A DNA stretch of 64,000 nt from Tahibacter aquaticus (GTDB lineage: Bacteria; Pseudomonadota; Gammaproteobacteria; Xanthomonadales; Rhodanobacteraceae): contig NZ_SNZH01000003.1 in the NCBI RefSeq assembly GCF_004363655.1, forward strand, positions 242,020 through 306,019, given 5' to 3'. The translations under genes and the position numbers were made by a program. The notes beneath the pieces are model-generated. The model did not search any database, was not told the origin of the DNA, and saw nothing but the letters and a program-made list of their open reading frames with translations. This document shows positions 1 to 8,037 of the stretch, one piece after another (positions within the stretch are counted from its first letter, which is position 1; each line of letters opens with the position of its first letter).

Positions 1-1439
1 TGCCGCCGAAAAGCGGCGAATATTTCGAAAACATCACGCCGGTCACCGGCGCGGTATTCACCCGCGTCGCGCGGTCCAACAAGGACGATGTGGAAGCCGC
101 GCTCGATGCCGCGCATGCGGCACGGGCCGCCTGGGGCCGCACTGCGGCAAGCGCGCGTGCGGCGGTACTCAATCGCATCGCCGAACGCATAGAACAGAAC
201 CTGGAATTGCTGGCCTATGCGGAAACCTGGGACAACGGCAAGCCGATACGCGAAACCCTGAATGCGGATATTCCGCTCTGCGCCGATCATTTCCGCTATT
301 TCGCCGCGGCCGTGCGCACCCAGGAAGGCGGCATAGGCGAGATCGACCACGACACCATCGCCTATCACTTCCACGAACCGCTGGGCGTGGTCGGCCAGAT
401 CATCCCGTGGAATTTCCCGCTGCTGATGGCGACCTGGAAACTTGCGCCGGCGCTGGCCGCGGGCAATTGCGTCGTGCTCAAGCCGGCGGAACAGACGCCG
501 GCCAGCATTCTGGTGCTGATGGAATTGATCGGCGATCTGCTGCCGCCGGGTGTGCTCAACGTGGTCAGCGGCTTTGGCCTGGAAGCGGGCAAGCCGCTGG
601 CGTCGAGTCCGCGCATTGCCAAGATCGCTTTCACCGGCGAAACGACGACCGGACGGCTGATCATGCAGTACGCCAGCCAGAACCTGATTCCGGTGACGCT
701 GGAGCTGGGCGGCAAATCGCCCAACATCTTCTTCGCCGACGTGATGGCGGTCGACGACGCGTTTCTCGACAAGGCGATCGAAGGTTTCGTCATGTTTGCC
801 TTCAACCAGGGCGAGGTGTGTACCTGTCCGTCGCGTGCGCTGATCGAAGAGTCGATCTACGAGCGCTTCATGGAGCGGGCATTGCAGCGCGTCGCCGCGA
901 TTCGCCAGGGCGATCCGCTCGACCCCAACACCATGATCGGTGCGCAGGCTTCCGGCGAGCAGCTGGAAAAGATCCTCAGCTACTTCGACATCGGCCGCCA
1001 GGAGGGGGCGCAGGTACTCATCGGTGGAGAGCGCAACACCTTGCCGGGCCACTTGCAGGGGGGCTACTACATCAAGCCCACCGTGTTCAAAGGACATAAC
1101 AAGATGCGCATATTCCAGGAGGAGATATTTGGGCCTGTGGTTTCGGTCACCACGTTCAGGACCGAAGAGGAAGCGCTGCAGATTGCCAACGACACCTTGT
1201 ACGGCCTGGGTGCTGGCGTCTGGAGCCGCGACGGCGCACGTCTGTATCGCATGGGACGCGAGATCCAGGCGGGCCGCGTCTGGACCAACTGCTATCACGC
1301 GTATCCGGCGCATGCGGCATTCGGCGGTTACAAGCAGTCGGGCATAGGCCGCGAAACGCACAAGATGATGCTCGACCACTATCAGCAGACCAAGAACCTG
1401 CTGGTCAGCTATTCGCCCAAGGCGCTCGGTTTCTTCTGA
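1..1439 (+). CDS. Aldehyde dehydrogenase, 5' end outside window
   Basis: NAD(P)-dependent oxidation of an aldehyde (probably acetaldehyde or another short aliphatic aldehyde) to its acid in the cytoplasm. The open frame runs in from the window edge: residues [16 protein letters not shown] lie upstream of the first internal ATG at position 90, so the true start is outside. The catalytic thiol is in GEVCTCPSR (Cys codon 819-821), the general-base Glu is in LELGGKSP (codon 702-704), and the Rossmann and substrate-site motifs PWNFPLLM and FTGETTTG are present. The CTCPSR active-site signature is typical of the AcoD/AldB/ExaC subgroup. A DUF779 gene follows about 50 bp downstream, which is the usual partner of this subgroup. 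The family call is sure; the exact substrate is inferred. Confidence 0.95.
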   Translation, partial: PPKSGEYFENITPVTGAVFTRVARSNKDDVEAALDAAHAARAAWGRTAASARAAVLNRIAERIEQNLELLAYAETWDNGKPIRETLNADIPLCADHFRYFAAAVRTQEGGIGEIDHDTIAYHFHEPLGVVGQIIPWNFPLLMATWKLAPALAAGNCVVLKPAEQTPASILVLMELIGDLLPPGVLNVVSGFGLEAGKPLASSPRIAKIAFTGETTTGRLIMQYASQNLIPVTLELGGKSPNIFFADVMAVDDAFLDKAIEGFVMFAFNQGEVCTCPSRALIEESIYERFMERALQRVAAIRQGDPLDPNTMIGAQASGEQLEKILSYFDIGRQEGAQVLIGGERNTLPGHLQGGYYIKPTVFKGHNKMRIFQEEIFGPVVSVTTFRTEEEALQIANDTLYGLGAGVWSRDGARLYRMGREIQAGRVWTNCYHAYPAHAAFGGYKQSGIGRETHKMMLDHYQQTKNLLVSYSPKALGFF

Positions 1440-1491
1440 TCGTTGCGTGCCGGCCGGGCCTCACGTCGCCCGGCCGGCCAGGGCAGACCGC

Positions 1492-1869
1492 ATGACTACT
1501 CATCCGCCACAAGTGATCGCCACCCTGGCCGCGCTGCAGCTGATTGCACGGCTGCGCGACAGGCATGGCCCATTGATGTTTCACCAGTCTGGCGGATGCT
1601 GCGACGGCTCTTCGCCGATGTGCTTTGTCCAGGGCGAATTCATCCTGGGCGACCACGATGTACGGCTGGGCGAGATCGGCGATGCGCCGTTCTATATCAG
1701 TCCGGCCCAGTTCGCCTATTGGAAACACACCCAGCTCATCATTGACGTGGTGGCTGGCCGCGGCGGCATGTTTTCGCTGGAGAACGGCGAAGGCGTGCGC
1801 TTTCTGCTGCGTTCGCGCCTGTTTGCCGACGACGAATTCCTGGCTTTGCAGGCGGCGGGGCGCGTATGA
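1492..1869 (+). CDS. DUF779 family protein
   Basis: Small cytoplasmic protein of about 125 residues, recognised by the cysteine-rich motif HQSGGCCDGSSPMC near the N terminus followed by LGEIGDAPFYISPAQFAYWKH. I chose the ATG at 1492 (MTTHPPQVIATL) because family members begin just before this helix; the same frame is open up to 1447 but that segment has no family-like sequence. DUF779 genes are usually found next to AldB/ExaC-type aldehyde dehydrogenases, as here. Biochemical role is unknown; the clustered cysteines hint at metal binding or redox chemistry (inference). Confidence 0.88.
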   Translation: MTTHPPQVIATLAALQLIARLRDRHGPLMFHQSGGCCDGSSPMCFVQGEFILGDHDVRLGEIGDAPFYISPAQFAYWKHTQLIIDVVAGRGGMFSLENGEGVRFLLRSRLFADDEFLALQAAGRV

Positions 1870-2487
1870 GCCGCAAGCCCGCGAAAAACCGTGTATCGCT
1901 TCGTGGCAGCGGCGAGGGTGCGGTCTCACCGCGGATCATCGCGGAGCACGGGGGCGGCGCAGCCTGCAAAATGCACTGAGCGATACCGCCGGTGCGGCAA
2001 GCGCCGCTCGCTACTGGCCGGTTCCCGGCAACACCACTGAAGCCCCTTTCCTTATAGAGCCAGGCCGCGGTCTTTGCGTTTTCTCCACGGCCGTAGCGGC
2101 ATGGTTCGGCACAAAAACCCGGCAAATTCTGCCGGAAAAATGAAGGTTTTTCCGCGTGACCTGCTGTTCTGGCGGGGTCGGCGACATTTTTTCCATAAGG
2201 CCGCCGCCTGAGTCGGCGTTGCGCATTGTCCACGAATACAGACTTGGCCTGCACAAACGCGGCCTTTCTGCAAACAATTGCATTTCATCAAACCCTGCGT
2301 ATGCATTTCCGTACCAGATTCGGTTTTTTTGCCGGGGCCGAATTGCTATCTTTGCGCGGCGACGTCCGTCACGGGGAAAGTTGGCGCTGTCTGCTTTGGT
2401 TTGACATGATTCAAAGCAAGACATTCACGTGCCTTCGCGTTTACTATCGGACGTTTCCTTCCACTGCCACGCACCAGCGAGACCGCC
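1870..2487. other. Intergenic region, 618 bp, no gene seen
   Basis: No credible coding frame: the short open frames here are arginine-rich and lack start signals. It contains an 8-bp inverted repeat, CGGAAAAA (2133-2140) and TTTTTCCG (2147-2154), and a TTGACA hexamer at 2401-2406 that could be a -35 box for the downstream Xre/AT-hook gene, although no good -10 stands at the right distance. Confidence 0.5.
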
Positions 2488-3231
2488 ATGCCGAATATCG
2501 CAACTGCCTTCAAGGATGAGATCTCCCGCCTTTGCCGCAAGGAAATGCGCAAGCATCTGGAACCGCTGCGCAAAGCCTCGGTGATCTACCGCAAAGAAAT
2601 TTCCGCGTTGAAGCGCAAGTTGCAGGAGTCGGAGCGCCGCGTCGGTGCGCTGGCCAAGCGGGGACCCAAAGTTGCGGCGGAAGCGGCCGATAGCTCGTCC
2701 GAACGTCAGACGCGCTTCGTTGCCAAGGGCCTAAAGTCATTGCGCACGCGATTGGGCCTTTCTGCGGCAGAGTTGGCTGGTCTGCTCGGCGTCACTGGCC
2801 AGTCGGTCTACAACTGGGAACAGAAGAAATCGACGCCGCGCGCGGCCCAGCTGGCCCAGTTGGCGGAATTGCGCAGCCTGGGCAAGAAAGCGGTACGTGC
2901 ACGCCTGGACGGCGGCGGCGAGAGCGAAGTCAGCGAAGAGGCAACGGACAAGCCGCGCCGCGGCCGTCCGCGCAAGGACGCGGCCGTTGCTGCAGAAGCT
3001 CCGCGTCGTCGCGGGCGCAAGCCGCGCGTCGCCGCCGAAGCGGCTGAGGCCACGCCGCGCAAGCGCGGGCGCAAGCCGCGCAGCGAAGCGGTGACCGAGC
3101 AGGCCGCCGCACCGCGCCGCGGGCGCAAGCCGCGTGTCGCGGCCGAAGCTGTTGAAGCTGCACCGCGTAAGCGAGGCCGCAAGCCACGTGCAGCGGCAGA
3201 GACGGTGGAAACGGCGGCAGCGGGCGAGTAA
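2488..3231 (+). CDS. Xre-family HTH protein with AT-hook-like tail
   Basis: DNA-binding protein of 247 residues in three parts. Residues 1-65 are charged and helical, possibly a coiled coil. Residues about 78-130 are a helix-turn-helix of the Xre type (LRTRLGLSAAELAGLLGV, then QSVYNWEQKKSTPR). Residues about 155-247 are a low-complexity basic tail with five AT-hook-like cores: one RRGRPRKD and four RGRKPR, separated by AAEA-type spacers. AT-hooks bind the minor groove of AT-rich DNA, so the protein probably combines a specific and an architectural binding mode. It is monocistronic and ends in a strong terminator. I infer a nucleoid-associated regulator; its target is unknown. Confidence 0.8.
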   Translation: MPNIATAFKDEISRLCRKEMRKHLEPLRKASVIYRKEISALKRKLQESERRVGALAKRGPKVAAEAADSSSERQTRFVAKGLKSLRTRLGLSAAELAGLLGVTGQSVYNWEQKKSTPRAAQLAQLAELRSLGKKAVRARLDGGGESEVSEEATDKPRRGRPRKDAAVAAEAPRRRGRKPRVAAEAAEATPRKRGRKPRSEAVTEQAAAPRRGRKPRVAAEAVEAAPRKRGRKPRAAAETVETAAAGE

Positions 3232-3238
3232 TCGCACG

Positions 3239-3276
3239 ACTCCGGTACCGGCACGGCTGTGCCGGTACCGGAGTTT
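3239..3276. terminator. Strong hairpin terminator between convergent genes
   Basis: A perfect 16-bp stem (arms 3239-3254 and 3259-3274) with a GGCT loop, built on CCGGTACCGGCAC, followed by a short T run. It lies between the Xre/AT-hook gene on the plus strand and the epimerase on the minus strand and can serve both. Confidence 0.8.
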
Positions 3277-3287
3277 CGCGCAGCGTT

Positions 3288-4190
3288 TCAGACCGCGCCG
3301 AAACGTGCGCCCTTGCGCGTATTCGGTGGCAGCACCTCTGACGAGTCTTCGTCGAGCATGCGCAATACTTCCTCGAAGCCGTAGCGCGGTTTCCAGCCGA
3401 GTTCGCGCAGGGCCAGCGCGGGCGAATAGACGCGATCGATGGAGCGCGGCAGTCGCCACTCGCGCTGGGCGAAGGCCTGTACCAGGGCGGGGGCACGGCG
3501 CTGCAGCACGGCCGGCGCGTCGTGCAGCAGTTCGGCAAGATCCTGCGTCTGGAACGGTGTGGCGCCGGAGATGACGAAACGACGCAGCCCCGGCGTTTCG
3601 CTGCGCAGCGCGAGCGCATGCGCCTCGGCCACGTCGCGCGCATCGACGCCGCGATGCAGGCGATAGCTGGCCATGAGGTGTGCTGGCTCCGGGAAGCAGC
3701 GCGACATGCGCAGTAACGTAACCGACATGGCGCTGTTGCGCGCAGCAACCGCCAGTACCGTTTCGGCGGCTACCTTGCTGCGGTGATAGATGCTGGTCGG
3801 CTGCGGCGGCAGTTCCTCGTCCACCCAGACGGCCTGTGTGGCATGCCGGCTTGCGGCGCCATACAAGGCTGTGGTGCTGGTGAAGACGAAACGGCGTATG
3901 CCCATCCGCACCGCGATGTCGGCCAGTGCCGCTGTGGAATGCACGTTGATGCGTTCGAATTCCGCATCGGCGGTATGCCCGACATGCGGCGCATGCAAGG
4001 CGGCGGTATGTACGACGGCATCGACTTCGCGCAGTGCGCGGCGCAGCAGGAACTGGTCGCCGAGATCGCCGACCAGATCGACCGTCGATGCCGGCGTGCG
4101 GTCCAGCCCGAGTACTTCGCATTCGCGCGCCAGCCGCACATAGACGGCGCGGCCGATACGGCCGGCAGAACCCGTCACCAGCACTCTCAT
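3288..4190 (-). CDS. NAD-dependent epimerase/dehydratase family protein
   Basis: Extended short-chain dehydrogenase/reductase of about 300 residues. The N terminus carries the Rossmann glycine motif (VLVTGSAGRIGRAV) with an acidic residue after beta-2 (LGLDR), which favours NAD(H). The catalytic Tyr-Lys pair is in YHRSK, and the upstream STTALYG supplies the Ser/Thr. I prefer the ATG at 4190 because the protein then begins MRVLVTGSAG; a GTG at 4202 in the same frame is possible. It is probably a nucleotide-sugar epimerase or a related oxidoreductase; the substrate cannot be told. It stands alone, convergent with the gene before it. Confidence 0.88.
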   Translation of the reverse strand: MRVLVTGSAGRIGRAVYVRLARECEVLGLDRTPASTVDLVGDLGDQFLLRRALREVDAVVHTAALHAPHVGHTADAEFERINVHSTAALADIAVRMGIRRFVFTSTTALYGAASRHATQAVWVDEELPPQPTSIYHRSKVAAETVLAVAARNSAMSVTLLRMSRCFPEPAHLMASYRLHRGVDARDVAEAHALALRSETPGLRRFVISGATPFQTQDLAELLHDAPAVLQRRAPALVQAFAQREWRLPRSIDRVYSPALALRELGWKPRYGFEEVLRMLDEDSSEVLPPNTRKGARFGAV

Positions 4191-4314
4191 GGACGTACGC
4201 ACCCGGGCGGGTTGGACGAGGCGATGGCGTCTACGGCAGATACTTGCACGATGTTGGCCTGCACTACACGACGATAGTTCTGCTGCGCAGCGCCGTGTGG
4301 TGCCGCGCGACGGT

Positions 4315-4340
4315 ATACAAACAGATAGTTACAATTGTAT
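4315..4340. promoter_or_regulatory. Inverted repeat, possible regulator operator
   Basis: ATACAA (4315-4320) and TTGTAT (4335-4340) form an inverted repeat with a 14-bp spacer, and the palindrome TACAATTGTA sits at 4330-4339. This is an AT-rich island in GC-rich DNA, upstream of the minus-strand epimerase gene. The spacing resembles TetR-type operators, but no regulator gene is adjacent. Function is inferred. Confidence 0.4.
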
Positions 4341-4369
4341 GCACGCACCACGTCAACAGGGCGTCTACG

Positions 4370-4409
4370 GGCAACTGATACGGTAACTGCTGACGGCAAC
4401 TGATACGGT
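4370..4409. repeat. Two direct copies of a 15-bp repeat
   Basis: GGCAACTGATACGGT occurs at 4370-4384 and again at 4395-4409, a 25-bp period, with AACTGCTGAC between. Both copies are exact. This could be a tandem regulator site upstream of the epimerase gene or a small slippage duplication. Confidence 0.6.
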
Positions 4410-4709
4410 GTATTTGGCCATCCGCAATCCGTACGGCCAAACTGCTACGCGGCTGATACTAAGGCGCTGCCGGCAGATTGCCTACGCGTCCGTAGTGTTA
4501 TTCCGGACGAACGGCTGCCTGAAGACGTGCAGGCCGAGAAATCACAAAGCCTTCACGTCGAGTGATTTTTGCTTTTAGACCGGCGCATTTTTCTGCTCGC
4601 GAATATCCGGCCCGTCTTGAGCACTGCTCCGCGCACGCAACTCAGCAGCCGGCCTTTCGGGCTGGCTGGGAAACCGTGCGGAATTTCAGCGCCATTCGAT
4701 GGCCTTGCT

Positions 4710-5042
4710 TCAGTGCGCCGAGGCCTTGGAGAAAAGCTGGATCACCGTCACACCCGCCAGGATGAGCAGGATGCCAAACACGGCGGCCATGTCCAGGCGC
4801 TGGCCCAGGAAGATCCAGGCGATCAGCGATACCAGCACTATGCCGGCACCGGACCACACGGCATAGGCGACGCCGACGGGAATGCCGCGCAAGGCCTGCG
4901 CCAGGAAGAAGAAGGCGCAGCCGTAACCCAGCACGACGACCAGCGAAGGCAGTGACCGGGTAAAGCCTTCACTGGCCTTGAGTGCCGTGGTCGCAACCAC
5001 TTCGGCGGCGATGGCGATGGCCAGGGCGAGCCAGATATGCAT
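4710..5042 (-). CDS. emrE: Small multidrug resistance efflux transporter (EmrE type)
   Basis: Inner-membrane proton-coupled exporter of lipophilic cations, 110 residues, the same length as E. coli EmrE. Four transmembrane helices fill the protein. The essential membrane glutamate is Glu14 in AAEVVATTALKASEGFT, and the motifs PVGVAYAVWSGAGIV and FLGQRLDMAAVFGI follow the EmrE pattern closely. The start is the ATG at 5042 (MHIWLAL), which has a GGGAG ribosome site at good spacing; the longer open frame upstream is not membrane-like. It is a single gene. Substrate range (quaternary ammonium compounds, dyes) is inferred from the family. Works as an antiparallel dimer. Confidence 0.92.
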   Translation of the reverse strand: MHIWLALAIAIAAEVVATTALKASEGFTRSLPSLVVVLGYGCAFFFLAQALRGIPVGVAYAVWSGAGIVLVSLIAWIFLGQRLDMAAVFGILLILAGVTVIQLFSKASAH

Positions 5043-5869
5043 GGATAGATCTCCCGCAGGGCGATGGAGTGAGCGACGGCGGAAGTGCCAGGCGCGACCG
5101 CGACAGCGGACAGGGTAGCAGCGCCTTCCGGCTTTGCTGGCGGCAGCGTGTGGATAACGCAAGCGGAGCCGCGCTGCCAAGGTCGTGCTGCACTGCGCCA
5201 GTGCGGCGAGTCGTGCGGCGGTCTCAGCTTGCGACCGTCACTGCGCCTCGGCGCAGGCGATGCGGCCATGGCGGATCGGCTGGGTGCAGCGGCGAACAGG
5301 TTGTTGCCGTCCGGCGCACTGACCGTGACATGGGCGATCGAAGGCCGCGCCACCCTTTCGCTGTGCAGCGGCGCGCGTCCAGGCCCGGCAGTGAGGCGAA
5401 GGCGCGTAGGGCGATGATTCCGTGCTGAGGCGAATAGTGATCGTCGAGGACGCGACACGGCGGCGGGCGAGCTACCGGTGCTATGTAGTGCTCGCGTCCG
5501 CTGTTTGAAATACTTTCGCGAATGCAGGGGCTTGCGTTGCGCTGCTGTGTGGCATTTGTACAAACAACTGCACGGGGACTGCCCAGTGTAGGTTTGCCGT
5601 CCTGTGCTGCATGGGATTTCCCGGATGCGCCGGCGCGCGCACGCAGGCAACCTCTCGCCCCGGTCGGGGAGGATGTGGGCACGCGGCGGGAAAGGAAACC
5701 CGTAACGCTGAGTGGACGGACGAAGTCCCGTGACCAATCCGACCAGGGCTTCGGGGGGCTTGCCCCCCGGGGTCCGCGGCGGCGCCGCCGGTGCGTGGCG
5801 CTGCCGCGACTTCTGCTTGTGTAAATTATCCATTTTCCAAAAATGGGCGCTGCGCAAGAGCGCGATGTT
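5043..5869. other. Intergenic region, 827 bp, no gene seen
   Basis: Both strands have only arginine-rich shadow frames. The only structure I note is the GC hairpin at 5752-5769, near the 3' end of the operon on the minus strand. The remainder may hold the promoter for the efflux gene close to 5043. Confidence 0.5.
5752..5769 (-). terminator. GC-only hairpin downstream of the Sel1-like operon
   Basis: CGGGGGGC and GCCCCCCG form an 8-bp inverted repeat around TT, about 100 bp beyond the stop of the last gene of the three-gene operon. There is no T tract, so it may be a pause or RNA-end stabiliser instead of a true intrinsic terminator. Confidence 0.35.
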
Positions 5870-6862
5870 TCAGGGCGACCACTGCTGCGCCTGGGCGCGT
5901 TGTTCGGCGCTGAGCTGTGCACCGACGCGGGCGATCAGCTGCTGCGCCACGGCTGCGCGATCGGGGTCGGCGTTGCCGCGCAGGTAGAGATTGAGCCAGC
6001 GATAGGCCTGCAGCGGGTCGTTGCCGATGGCCGCGGCGAGGTATTGCGGCGGCAGGCGCAGATCGGGCATCTCGCGCGCGTTGTCGATGGCATATGCCAG
6101 GCCCAGCGCATAGGCGGCGTCGGCATCGCCGCTGCGCGCGCGTTCCTGCACCATCAGTGGTGCGCGGCGTGCCCAGTCGATGGCCTGCTCCACGTCGCGG
6201 CTGTAGTTGGCGACCAGCGGCGGTTCGTTGATGAAGCGCCAGAAATCCTTGTCCGAACCCAGGCGCGCGGCCATCTCGGCAAGGGCGTAGCGCACGGACG
6301 GCGGCTGCGGTGCGTAGTCGCGGCATTCGTCGCGCAGGCGCTGCTGCAGCGAGCCCAGTGCTTTGCGCCGTTCGTCCTCGTCGGCGATCGCTGCCAGTTC
6401 CGGCAGGCCCGGGTCGAGTGACTGAAAGCGTGGACTGGCGCTGCTCACAGCCTGGACGAAGTTTCGCGTCGGCAGTTCGGTGGAATCGTCGCGCAGGCTG
6501 ATGGCATTCATGCTGTAGCAGCGCGAGTCGCGCTGCAGCCATTCTGCGGCCGCGGCTGCGTCGCCCGCTTCTGCCCGGCGGCGCAGGCTGTCCTGCAGCG
6601 GTGACCAGGACGCCGTTGCCGGCGGCAGCGGCGGTTGCGGGAGTTCGCGCAGGCGTGCCGCGCTGTCGCTTGCAGCGCTGGCGATTGTGCGCGGCCCGCG
6701 CCGCGGCGTGCGTGTGGCGCTGTCGGCGCTGGCGTTTCCGGCCGGGCTGTCGCTCGCACCGGTTGCGGCCTGGCCGCGGTCGCCAGGCGCGGTGTAACGG
6801 GTATAGGCGTAGCCGCAGGCCAGGCCCAGCAGCACAGCGATGGCAGCGGGCAGGGCGCGCAT
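5870..6862 (-). CDS. Membrane-anchored Sel1/TPR-like protein, paralogue 1
   Basis: Hypothetical protein of 330 residues. A single N-terminal hydrophobic segment (LPAAIAVLLGLACGYAY) looks like an uncleaved signal anchor, followed by a disordered Ala/Ser/Pro region and a helical domain with Sel1-like signatures (RYALAEMAARLG, SGDADAAYALGLAYA, DPLQAYRWLNLYL). It is the last gene of a minus-strand operon; its ATG overlaps the upstream stop by one base in TGATG, so translation is coupled. It is clearly homologous to the gene at 8038-9075. Probably a periplasmic scaffold; function unknown. Confidence 0.75.
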   Translation of the reverse strand: MRALPAAIAVLLGLACGYAYTRYTAPGDRGQAATGASDSPAGNASADSATRTPRRGPRTIASAASDSAARLRELPQPPLPPATASWSPLQDSLRRRAEAGDAAAAAEWLQRDSRCYSMNAISLRDDSTELPTRNFVQAVSSASPRFQSLDPGLPELAAIADEDERRKALGSLQQRLRDECRDYAPQPPSVRYALAEMAARLGSDKDFWRFINEPPLVANYSRDVEQAIDWARRAPLMVQERARSGDADAAYALGLAYAIDNAREMPDLRLPPQYLAAAIGNDPLQAYRWLNLYLRGNADPDRAAVAQQLIARVGAQLSAEQRAQAQQWSP

Positions 6863-7959
6863 CAGCGGAACCCCGCAGCGCGGCGTACGCGGTCGCAGAT
6901 CGAATCCATGCCGGGCCCCGGCGCGGGCCGCGGCTGGAAACGGATGCGCTGGCCTGCCGCAGCGGCCCAGGCTTCGGCCTGGGCGATCTGGCTGCTGCTC
7001 AGGCGCGCTGCCGTTCGCGCCACGAAGTCATTGCCGCCACCGCGCTGTTGCATAGGGCTGCCCAGCCATTGTTGCGCGACAAGGTTGTAGGCATAGGCCC
7101 AGTAGGGATCGTCGCCGAGGCGGCCGTTCCAGGGGCGCGCGTCGCGCGGCTGCCAGGGCGTATACATTTGCGACAGCACCACGGCGGCCTCGGGCAGGCC
7201 GTTCTCGAAGGCCTGGCGAATCATCTGCGGCGACTCCTGGTTCCAGCGCTCGCTCCACTGCACCCAGTCGGGCGACAGCACATCGGGTTTCCAGTCGTTC
7301 GGCGTGAGCGCATAGCAGAGCTGGGCCTGGGCATCGCCGGCCAGCGCCGCGGCGCGGATCAGTTCGGCCGGGTCGACCTGCTGCCTGGCCTCGATGCCGG
7401 CGCAGCGCTTTTCGGTTTCCTGCACGCGCTGCAGTTCGCGTTCGGCGACTTCCAGGCGGCGCTCGGCGAAGCTGGGGTCGTTGCGGCGCGGGCCATCGCT
7501 GCGCGGCCCGCCGCTGCCCGGCGCGGGTGCAAAACCGCCGCCGCCGCGCATGCCTCGGCCGCGTCCGCCGTCGAGCAGGTTCTCGACCGCATCGAGCCGG
7601 CGCGAATGGTTGGCGCATTCGTACAGGTCGTCGGCCAGGCGTCGGCCGGCGGCACCGTCGCCGGCGCGGGCCTGGGCCAGCAATTCATCGTAGTAGGCGG
7701 CGATGGGCTCGCTGCGAGGCGGCAGCGGCAGTGTGCGGGCTGGCGCGGTCACCGCTGCCGTAGCGGCTGTGTTGGTGCTGGTGGGGTCTGCTGTGCCGGC
7801 AGATTCCGCCACGGAAGTCGCAACGGCGGCATCGCCTGCGTTCGCTGGAGAGGCGGAGGGGGCCGCGGTATGCAGCGCAATCCAGTGGCCGCCGGCGATA
7901 CCGGTTGCGAAACACGCCGCCAGCAGCAGAACGCTGGCGGCACTGCGGGAAAGAACCAC
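6862..7959 (-). CDS. Membrane-anchored Sel1/TPR-like protein, paralogue 2
   Basis: Hypothetical protein of 365 residues with an N-terminal signal or anchor (SAASVLLLAACFATGIAGG), a long Ala/Thr/Ser/Pro linker, a Gly/Arg-rich patch near residues 130-160 (GGRGRGMRGGGG) and a helical C-terminal half (AALAGDAQAQLCYALTPND, PYWAYAYNLVAQQWLG). It is the most divergent of the three tandem paralogues. It lies 78 bp after the first gene and overlaps the start of the third by one base. Probably extracytoplasmic; no enzymatic motif seen. Confidence 0.72.
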   Translation of the reverse strand: MVLSRSAASVLLLAACFATGIAGGHWIALHTAAPSASPANAGDAAVATSVAESAGTADPTSTNTAATAAVTAPARTLPLPPRSEPIAAYYDELLAQARAGDGAAGRRLADDLYECANHSRRLDAVENLLDGGRGRGMRGGGGFAPAPGSGGPRSDGPRRNDPSFAERRLEVAERELQRVQETEKRCAGIEARQQVDPAELIRAAALAGDAQAQLCYALTPNDWKPDVLSPDWVQWSERWNQESPQMIRQAFENGLPEAAVVLSQMYTPWQPRDARPWNGRLGDDPYWAYAYNLVAQQWLGSPMQQRGGGNDFVARTAARLSSSQIAQAEAWAAAAGQRIRFQPRPAPGPGMDSICDRVRRAAGFR

Positions 7960-8037
7960 GTGCCCGTCTCCGTTGGTTTCAGTCGCGGATCATGCCAACG
8001 GCCGCTGGCGGTGGCGATGGTGCAGCGCTAAGCACAT

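Larger units (their letters stand above)
4191..4709. other. Intergenic region, about 519 bp
   Basis: No convincing gene. It holds the inverted repeat at 4315-4340 and the direct repeats at 4370-4409. The part from about 4300 to 4420 is clearly richer in A and T than its surroundings, as expected for a promoter or regulatory zone of the epimerase gene. The part from 4420 to 4709 shows nothing recognisable. Confidence 0.5.

Noticed and set aside
4710-5180. A longer form of the EmrE gene starting near 5180
   Set aside because: The extra 46 residues are Arg-rich and non-membrane; EmrE proteins begin at the ATG at 5042, which has its own ribosome site.
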